A stretch of DNA of 12,380 nucleotides from Longimonas sp040409695 (GTDB lineage: Bacteria; Bacteroidota; Rhodothermia; Rhodothermales; Salinibacteraceae): positions 1 to 12,380 of the forward strand of contig NZ_JARWGJ010000066.1 in assembly GCF_040409695.1 (NCBI RefSeq), read 5' to 3'. A program made the position numbers and the translations under genes. The notes below the pieces were generated by a model that ran no database searches, was not told where the DNA came from, and was given only the letters and a program-made list of their open reading frames with translations. Shown piece by piece: positions 7,743 through 12,380 of the stretch. Within the stretch, counting starts at the first letter, position 1. Every line of letters starts with the position of its first letter.

Positions 7743-9242
7743 ATGTCCTCTTCATCAACAGATCGCTTCTCAACACGCTGGGCACTCATTCTAAGCGTGC
7801 TTGGTATTGCCGTAGGCACCGGCAACATATGGCGCTTCCCACGGATTGCCGCAGAAACCAGCGGGGAAACCGGGGCGGGGGCTTTCCTGGTGGCGTGGAT
7901 TCTCTTCCTGTTTATGTGGAGCATTCCCCTGATCATTGCTGAGTATGCGATGGGGCGTAAGGGCCGGATGGGAATTGTAGGGTCTTACGCGAAGGTAGCC
8001 GGGCGCCACCGCGGATGGATGGGTGGGTTTATCGGGGTGGTAACAACGGCGATCATGTTCTATTATGCAGTGGTAGCCGGGTGGTGCTTGTTCTATTTCT
8101 GGCAGATGCTTGCCCATCCGCTGCCGCTCTCAAACGAAGCCGCTCAGGAAGGGTGGGAGGCCTTCCAGGCCGGAGGCACCCCTGTGTTCTTTCATGCGAT
8201 CGCCGTAGGCGTTGGAGCACTCGCCGTGTGGAAGGGCGTGTCCTCGATCGAGCGCGTTAACCGCGTTCTGATCCCTACGCTACTCGGGGTGTTACTGCTG
8301 GCGCTGGCCCGTACCTTTACACTACCAGGAGCGTGGGAGGGCATCGCCTTTCTGTTCACCCCTGAGTGGGCGCTGCTGGGCAACCCAGAGCTCTGGCTGC
8401 AGGCCCTTACGCAGAATGCGTGGGATACGGGCGCCGGATGGGGGCTCATTCTTACATACGGGGCATACATGCAGGCCAAACATGGGGTGGTCTCCAACGC
8501 ATTCATTACGGGGATTGGCAACAACATCGTGTCGCTCATCGCAGCTATCATTATTTTTGGGACGGTCTTTGCCGTACTGGGCACGACCATGTCGCAGAGC
8601 GAAGTGCTCAACGTGATGCAGACAAGCGGTCCGGCTGGTACGGGGCTTACCTTTATCTGGATGCCACAGCTTTTTGAGCAGATGGCATTCGGGCGCCCGC
8701 TCGCCATGCTTTTCTTCCTCGGCCTCTCGTTTGCCGCGCTCAGTTCGCTCATCTCGATGATTGAGCTGGCCACGCGCTCCTTTGTTGACGCGGGGGTTAC
8801 ACGCGCCACTGCTGTGAGCTGGGTGGCCGGTCTCGGCTTTGTGCTGGGCATCCCCTCAGCAGTAAGCCTCGACATCTTCGCGAATCAGGATTTCGTATGG
8901 GGCGTGGGGCTTCTCATTTCAGGCGCGTTGGTTGCGCTGGCTGTGCTTACGTACGGGCCGCGTGCTTTCCGGACTGAAACGATGGGCCACGGCGGCGAAC
9001 GCAATCCAGGGGCGGCCTGGGACGTGCTCATTACGTACTTTGTGCCGCTTCAGGCTGTCGTTGTGCTGGGCTGGTGGATCTACCAGTCGATCTTCGTGTT
9101 TGCTCCCGATACATGGTTTAACCCGCTCGATCCCTTTAGCATCATGACCTGTCTGGTGCAGTGGACGCTGGCAGCGGTGGTGCTCTGGGCGCTTAACGAT
9201 CAGTACGTGAACCGCATGTTCGCCCGCGAGTCGTCTCTCTAA
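7743..9242 (+). CDS. Sodium-dependent transporter, SNF/NSS family (LeuT-like)
   Basis: The product is a 499-aa polytopic inner-membrane protein of the neurotransmitter:sodium symporter family. These proteins import amino acids or related solutes with Na+. TM1 carries the unwound Na+/substrate motif AVGTGNIWRFP (about 22-32), followed by IPLIIAEYAMGRKGR. A TM6-like stretch (about 224-242) contains NAWDTGAGWGLILTYGAY. A TM8-like stretch, SFAALSSLISMIE (about 328-340), keeps hydroxyl residues at the Na2-site positions of LeuT. About 11-12 hydrophobic segments are visible. The segment after AAE reads TSGETGAGAF where LeuT has NGGGAF, so it is about four residues longer. ATG 7743 is chosen because upstream codons (from TTG 7692) encode a non-membrane, hairpin-derived sequence and family members begin about ten residues before TM1. 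The substrate is unknown. It lies 68 bp after the dioxygenase gene. Confidence 0.93.
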   Translation: MSSSSTDRFSTRWALILSVLGIAVGTGNIWRFPRIAAETSGETGAGAFLVAWILFLFMWSIPLIIAEYAMGRKGRMGIVGSYAKVAGRHRGWMGGFIGVVTTAIMFYYAVVAGWCLFYFWQMLAHPLPLSNEAAQEGWEAFQAGGTPVFFHAIAVGVGALAVWKGVSSIERVNRVLIPTLLGVLLLALARTFTLPGAWEGIAFLFTPEWALLGNPELWLQALTQNAWDTGAGWGLILTYGAYMQAKHGVVSNAFITGIGNNIVSLIAAIIIFGTVFAVLGTTMSQSEVLNVMQTSGPAGTGLTFIWMPQLFEQMAFGRPLAMLFFLGLSFAALSSLISMIELATRSFVDAGVTRATAVSWVAGLGFVLGIPSAVSLDIFANQDFVWGVGLLISGALVALAVLTYGPRAFRTETMGHGGERNPGAAWDVLITYFVPLQAVVVLGWWIYQSIFVFAPDTWFNPLDPFSIMTCLVQWTLAAVVLWALNDQYVNRMFARESSL

Positions 9243-9281
9243 AGCACCTAAAGTCCCTCATCGCTTTAGAAGACCTTCTGT

Positions 9282-9289
9282 TACGTTTG
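9282..9289 (+). promoter_or_regulatory. Candidate Bacteroidota-type -7 element before the redoxin gene
   Basis: TACGTTTG matches the Bacteroidota sigma consensus TAnnTTTG exactly and sits in the 220-bp gap between transporter and redoxin, about 175 bp before the redoxin start. I do not see a well-spaced -33 TTG/TTTG partner, so this is a candidate only. It overlaps the first 13-bp tandem repeat unit. Confidence 0.25.
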
Positions 9290-9311
9290 TAGCACGCATT
9301 TGTAGTACGCA
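9286..9311. repeat. 13-bp tandem duplication
   Basis: TTTGTAGCACGCA is followed directly by TTTGTAGTACGCA, two adjacent 13-bp units with one difference. It lies in the non-coding gap after the transporter gene. Confidence 0.75.
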
Positions 9312-9342
9312 CATAGTACACATAAGGTGAGAAAGGGCGCGT

Positions 9343-9368
9343 GTGCCGTAAGCAAGTGCCGTAAGCCC
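9343..9368. repeat. Second 13-bp tandem duplication in the same gap
   Basis: GTGCCGTAAGCAA is followed directly by GTGCCGTAAGCCC, with 11 leading bases identical at period 13. Its sequence is unrelated to the repeat 30 bp upstream, yet it has the same period. It lies about 95 bp before the redoxin start. Confidence 0.7.
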
Positions 9369-9462
9369 CTGCGCGCTCCGTTATGTGGCACGGTACATGC
9401 TCTTCGGAAGCGCCCACAGCCACGCTTCATTTGGCTCCCCCTCATTAGCAATCGAGGATGAT

Positions 9463-10113
9463 ATGCGACACGTTACCCAGACTGTTACCCAGGCCGTGCT
9501 CAGACTCGTGGCAGCTGTTCTGCTTACGGTAGCCACGATAGGGGCCGTGCACGCTCAGCCTACAGAGAATCCATTGCGCATTGGCGCAACGCTGCCAGGT
9601 CTGGACGCGGGGCTCTACGACGTGCAGTCTGAATCCCAAACAGCGCTCAGCAACGTACTGGGCTCGCGCGCCACCGTGTTTATCTTCTGGAGCAACGAGT
9701 GTCCATGGGTCGACCGCTACGAAGACCGTGTTCAGTCACTTCGCGAGCAGTTTTCGGGGCAGGGCATCCGTTTTGTGCTGGTGAATGCCAACGATGCGGA
9801 TGCGTTTGAGCAAGAAGGGCGTGCCGCAAGCGCTGAACGGGCCCGGTCGCAAGGGTACGGGGGGATGCGCTACCTGCGCGACGACACTGCGGCGCTGGCA
9901 ACGGCGCTGGGGGCAATGCGCACCCCGCACGTTTTTGTCTTCGATGCGAACCGTACACTGGTCTATCAGGGCGCCATCGACGACAGCCCGGGCAGCGCCG
10001 AGGATGTCACTAACCGGTACCTGCACGACGCGCTTGATGCGTTGGCAGCAGGCGAGTCGGTGTCTGAGCCCGAGACAAAAGCCTTTGGCTGCATGATCAA
10101 GCTGCCGCGGTAG
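9463..10113 (+). CDS. Secreted thioredoxin-like (AhpC/TSA, redoxin) family protein
   Basis: The product has 216 aa. Residues 1-31 form a Sec signal peptide (basic start, hydrophobic core LVAAVLLTVATIGAV, likely cut AVHA|Q), so it acts in the periplasm. The redoxin fold follows: TVFIFWSNECPWVDRYEDRV (about 71-90) is the active-site strand and helix, FVLVNANDADAF is typical of the subfamily, and RTPHVFVFD (153-161) holds the cis-Pro. The subfamily's closing motif is KAFGCMIKLP with Cys210. Relatives have CNHCPxVKxYE; here the first Cys is Ser77 and only Cys80 remains, so a disulfide partner may be Cys210. A thiol-disulfide or peroxidase role is inferred. ATG 9463 is chosen because it directly precedes the signal peptide and has GAGG a few bases upstream. 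Upstream in-frame codons from 9385 give no membrane or signal character. It lies 220 bp after the transporter gene and may have its own promoter. Confidence 0.88.
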   Translation: MRHVTQTVTQAVLRLVAAVLLTVATIGAVHAQPTENPLRIGATLPGLDAGLYDVQSESQTALSNVLGSRATVFIFWSNECPWVDRYEDRVQSLREQFSGQGIRFVLVNANDADAFEQEGRAASAERARSQGYGGMRYLRDDTAALATALGAMRTPHVFVFDANRTLVYQGAIDDSPGSAEDVTNRYLHDALDALAAGESVSEPETKAFGCMIKLPR

Positions 10114-10233
10114 CGAGGTCGGTTGCACAGGCAATCTTTGCAGCGTGCAGATGCTCGTAACCGACTCGACACGTTCTGCTGCGTGCCTGGATCATTTCTG
10201 GGATCGGCCTTGTTGATCTGCATGCTTATACAG

Positions 10234-10306
10234 AGGCCCGTAGCTCAACTGGTAGAGCAACAGACTCTTAATCTGTGGGTTGGGGGTTCGAGACCCTCCG
10301 GGCCTA
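10234..10306 (+). tRNA. tRNA-Lys (anticodon CTT)
   Basis: A full cloverleaf is visible. The acceptor stem is AGGCCCG (10234-10240) with CGGGCCT (10299-10305). The D stem is GCTC/GAGC, and the anticodon stem ACAGA/TCTGT encloses loop CTCTTAA with anticodon CTT. The variable loop has 5 nt (GGGTT). The T stem GGGGG/CCCTC has one G-U pair and loop TTCGAGA. The discriminator base is A10306. The CCA tail is not encoded. It decodes AAG. It is followed by a strong hairpin terminator. Confidence 0.96.
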
Positions 10307-10336
10307 CTACGCCCCCCAGCACTATAGCGCGTAACG

Positions 10337-10374
10337 ATGCCCCGCATCGCCAACTGGCGGTTCGGGGTATTTTG
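10337..10374 (+). terminator. Hairpin terminator after tRNA-Lys
   Basis: An outer stem ATGCCCCG (10337-10344) pairs with CGGGGTAT (10363-10370) with one G-U. An inner stem CGCC/GGCG (10348-10351 with 10356-10359) closes an AACT loop. The structure is followed by TTTG. It starts 30 bases after the tRNA and fits an intrinsic terminator for it. Confidence 0.6.
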
Positions 10375-10603
10375 CATGAGGGCAGCGCGTACGGTTACAG
10401 CAAGCACGGTGATAGGGGGCGAACGCAAGCTGCCTGAACGCAACTATGTCCTGAACGCGATATGTGTTCGTGGTGCATCGTACTATCGTGTATCTGTAAT
10501 CAGGCCCAGAGGGTGCCGAACGCCTTCGTGGATCGCGTCGTATTGGGGACACGGAGACCTACGTTTCGCATCCCTCTGAACATATTTCTGCATGTAGCTG
10601 ATT

Positions 10604-11593
10604 ATGAGCGATTCGAAAGAGCGCACGGAGCGCCTGCGCGATGAGCCGCGCACCGACATCTCAATGGCCCATCGTATGCAGCGGTTCGTGGAGGCGCTGC
10701 AACTGCGCATCACGAAACGGCTTGAGCGCTACGAGCCCGATACACGATTTCAGGTCGACGAGTGGGAGCGTCCGGGCGGCGGTGGCGGGCGCACGGCGGT
10801 GATTGAGGGCGGAGACGTCTTCGAGAAGGGCGGTGTGAACACCTCAGCGGTGCATGGCGAGCTGCCCGCACGCATGGCGAAGGCGCTGGAGGTGGAGCCG
10901 GCGCCCTTTTTTGCGACGGGACTGTCGCTGGTTGTGCATCCGCGCTCGCCGTATGTGCCTACGGTGCATGCGAACTTTCGCTACTTTGCGCTGGGCGACG
11001 ACCTCATGGACCCGGATGACCAGTGGTTTGGAGGCGGCGCCGACCTGACGCCATACTACCCGACGCTGCAGGATGCGCAGCACTTCCACCGGGTGTGGAA
11101 AGAGGTGTGCGACGACCACGATGCCGTGGCGGACTATGAGTCGTTTAAGCAGCAGTGCGATGCGTATTTCTACCTGTCGCACCGAAAGGAAGCGCGTGGC
11201 GTTGGCGGGATCTTCTACGACTACCTGCGCGGCGAGCCGGAGCGCACCTTCCACTTCAGCCGCGACGCCGGTCGGGCCTTTCTGCGTTCGTACCTGCCCA
11301 TTCTGGAGCGTCATAAAGACCGCCCATACAGCGAGCGCCAGCGGCGCTACCAGACCCACCGGCGAGGGCGCTACGTGGAGTTCAATCTGCTGTTTGATCG
11401 TGGCACGAAGTTCGGCATCGAAACAGATGGGCGCACCGAGAGCATCCTGATGAGCTTGCCGCCAGCAGTGAACTGGAGCTACGACTGGTCGCCCGCGCCG
11501 GACACGCCTGAGGCCCGCGCGCAGTGGTTCTTCACCGCCCGCGACTGGCTCTCGATAGACGAAACAGAGGCGCCGAATGTGATTGAGGCGTGA
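10604..11593 (+). CDS. hemF: Oxygen-dependent coproporphyrinogen III oxidase
   Basis: HemF oxidatively decarboxylates coproporphyrinogen III to protoporphyrinogen IX with O2 in the haem pathway, as a cytoplasmic homodimer. The 329-aa product carries all family landmarks in order: WERPGGGGGR (54-63), FEKGGVNTSAVHGELP (73-88), VVHPRSPYVPTVHANFRYF (110-128), WFGGGADLTPYY (141-152), HRKEARGVGGIFYDYL (193-208), RRGRYVEFNLLFDRGTKFG (253-271) and GRTESILMSLPP (276-287). Invariant His and Arg residues of these blocks are present. E. coli HemF is 299 aa; the extra length is mainly a charged N-terminus. An internal ATG at 10664 (MAHRMQRF) would give 309 aa and match the family start better. No SD precedes either. 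About 230 bp without genes lies upstream after the tRNA terminator; CCTGAACGC is repeated there 17 bp apart (10433 and 10450), and TACGTTTC (10560-10567) is one base off TAnnTTTG. Presence of hemF implies aerobic haem synthesis. Confidence 0.97.
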   Translation: MSDSKERTERLRDEPRTDISMAHRMQRFVEALQLRITKRLERYEPDTRFQVDEWERPGGGGGRTAVIEGGDVFEKGGVNTSAVHGELPARMAKALEVEPAPFFATGLSLVVHPRSPYVPTVHANFRYFALGDDLMDPDDQWFGGGADLTPYYPTLQDAQHFHRVWKEVCDDHDAVADYESFKQQCDAYFYLSHRKEARGVGGIFYDYLRGEPERTFHFSRDAGRAFLRSYLPILERHKDRPYSERQRRYQTHRRGRYVEFNLLFDRGTKFGIETDGRTESILMSLPPAVNWSYDWSPAPDTPEARAQWFFTARDWLSIDETEAPNVIEA

Positions 11594-11625
11594 ACGCTCC
11601 TACTCAAGTGAACGCTTCTACTCAA
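11590..11625. repeat. 18-bp tandem duplication spanning both convergent stop codons
   Basis: GTGAACGCTCCTACTCAA (11590-11607) is followed directly by GTGAACGCTTCTACTCAA (11608-11625), with 17 of 18 bases identical. The first copy contains the hemF stop TGA and the second contains the stop of the minus-strand lipoprotein. Each unit carries both possible stops, so the duplication moved the two gene ends apart by 18 bp without changing either protein. Confidence 0.85.
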
Positions 11626-12121
11626 CGGTGAGCGTGAACGGATCGGAGTAGACGCTTCGGGAATTACCACTCACGCGCACGGTCCATGCCATGCGGTAGG
11701 TGCCCTCGACCGTGTGGGGCACCCAATCGTCGACAGGTACTCGAAGTTCGAAAGCACCCCGGTAGGTGTCCTGGGGCATTACTTCCTGATCGGGACACTT
11801 GATGAGGATATAAAATTGCTCATAGGCATCGGTCCACGTGCCGTCGTCCTTGAACTGCAATTTGGGCGGTGGAAAGGCGCCCTCCCCGCATTTCGAAAAC
11901 GCAACCGACTGCAGCGACGCGTTCGCGAGGGCATATGAGAGCGAGCCCTGTACCTGGTTTGAGTTCTGTTTTGAGTCAATCGCAACGGCGTAGGTATCCT
12001 GCTCGGTCTGCAGGGAAACGGACCCGTCGTTGGCCCCGAAGAGGTCGCATCCGGCCAATAGAACGAGGCAGAGAATGCTTCCTGTAAGCACCCGTGTGGG
12101 CAGGGGAAAGCGCATAGTCAT
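11618..12121 (-). CDS. Small secreted lipoprotein, probable beta-sandwich domain
   Basis: From ATG 12121 the product has 167 aa. It starts with a lipoprotein signal peptide: basic MTMRFPLPTR, a hydrophobic core and lipobox LLAGC with the lipidated Cys at 25, then a short Asp/Asn linker. The remaining roughly 130 residues alternate hydrophobic and polar residues, with two Cys (in FSKCGEG and LIKCPDQ) that could form a disulfide. The end, GTYRMAWTVRVSG...SDPFTLTVE, resembles Ig-like domains of the BsuPI/intracellular-proteinase-inhibitor type. That resemblance is by eye and the function is unknown. ATG 12115 (MRFPL) is an equally possible start, while the longer open frame upstream reads through the repeat and lacks signal-peptide logic. 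It is convergent with hemF. A sigma70-like promoter lies 40-70 bp upstream. Confidence 0.8.
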   Translation of the reverse strand: MTMRFPLPTRVLTGSILCLVLLAGCDLFGANDGSVSLQTEQDTYAVAIDSKQNSNQVQGSLSYALANASLQSVAFSKCGEGAFPPPKLQFKDDGTWTDAYEQFYILIKCPDQEVMPQDTYRGAFELRVPVDDWVPHTVEGTYRMAWTVRVSGNSRSVYSDPFTLTVE

Positions 12122-12162
12122 GGTGTAGCCGTTAGCGAATGTGAATCTATTATCTATTGGAA

Positions 12163-12191
12163 AGTATACCGCTTTTTTTCCACAGTTCCAA
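12163..12191 (-). promoter_or_regulatory. Candidate sigma70-like promoter for the lipoprotein gene
   Basis: On the minus strand TTGGAA (12191-12186) and TATACT (12168-12163) are separated by exactly 17 bp. Transcription would start near 12155 and give a leader of about 34 nt before ATG 12121. The spacer contains a run of seven A. The match is good for the -10 and moderate for the -35 box. Confidence 0.4.
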
Positions 12192-12242
12192 ATATTTCTG
12201 GAAACAACTCGAAGCGGAGTCCGCCCATTTTCCGGCTGGTGG

Positions 12243-12360
12243 CTAAGAACCTGTTTTGATTTCTTAATTTGGGCACCCCAAGAGTACTTCCTCCCTGCGG
12301 TCGGGGCGCTGCGAGCGGCTCCGCTGGGCTGGGGCCGAAGGTCATGCCCCTGGTGCAAAT
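12243..12360 (-). repeat. Right copy of edge-flanking inverted repeat, longer form
   Basis: It shares four ordered blocks with the left-edge repeat (12243-12274, 12309-12320, 12325-12331, 12354-12360) in inverted orientation. Compared with the left copy it has two extra segments, 12275-12308 (34 nt) and about 12332-12353 (22 nt). The second can fold by pairing GGGGC (12331-12335) with GCCCC (12346-12350); the first has weaker CCCC/GGGG pairing. The conserved terminus CTAAGAACCTGTTTTG faces the window's interior and the element runs toward the right edge. Nothing recognisable is visible in 12361-12380. Confidence 0.6.
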
Positions 12361-12380
12361 TGTCCCCGATATACGGGTGT

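Noticed and set aside
9239..9269. CTAAAGC/GCTTTAG inverted repeat at the transporter stop as a terminator
   Set aside because: Only 6-7 bp, A/T-rich, with competing pairings and no T-run, so too weak to call.
10227..10232. TATACA as the tRNA-Lys promoter -10 box
   Set aside because: It ends 2 nt before the mature tRNA 5' end, so transcription would start inside the tRNA.
12122..12358. N-terminal extension of the lipoprotein frame into the edge repeat
   Set aside because: It would put 79 non-signal residues before a clear lipoprotein signal peptide and cross the candidate promoter.
1..12380. CRISPR array, phage genes, toxin-antitoxin or defence cassette
   Set aside because: No regularly spaced repeats with spacers, and no nuclease, integrase or toxin-like genes were seen on either strand.

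Overview
The window is GC-rich bacterial chromosomal DNA with six recognisable protein genes, one tRNA and one small orphan gene. Several signs suggest the Bacteroidota/Rhodothermota side of the tree, with Salinibacter-like relatives as my best guess. These are a very long TamB-type protein, Asp/Glu- and Ala-rich proteins, mostly SD-less starts, a perfect TAnnTTTG promoter element, and GTG or TTG starts. The taxonomic placement is inference from style, not from a marker gene.

Layout, left to right. Positions 1-59 hold one end of a repeat. Then comes a giant tamB-like gene (147-5459, +). A 350-bp non-coding stretch follows, holding a hairpin after tamB and an intrinsic terminator for the opposite strand. 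Next is a small membrane-anchored orphan gene (5811-6119, -), then a 580-bp gene-free stretch rich in short direct repeats. After that a two-domain VOC ring-cleaving dioxygenase (6700-7674, +) is followed 68 bp later by an SNF-family Na+-dependent transporter (7743-9242, +). A periplasmic thioredoxin-like (AhpC/TSA) protein follows (9463-10113, +), then tRNA-Lys(CTT) (10234-10306) with its own hairpin terminator. Last come hemF, the O2-dependent coproporphyrinogen III oxidase (10604-11593, +), and a convergent small lipoprotein (11618-12121, -). Positions 12243-12360 hold a second, inverted and longer copy of the repeat seen at the left edge.

Functional reading. tamB and the lipoprotein belong to cell-envelope biology, and hemF to haem synthesis. 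The dioxygenase and the SNF transporter could be co-transcribed, and the redoxin follows on the same strand. No single pathway obviously joins all the genes, and I see no defence system, CRISPR, phage or secondary-metabolite locus. Most of the window looks like ordinary housekeeping and accessory chromosome.

The most notable non-gene signals are two. One is the matching inverted repeat at both edges: possible insertion-sequence ends, or contig ends broken at a multicopy repeat. The other is a striking number of short (9-18 bp) tandem duplications, two or three of which lie exactly across gene stop codons.
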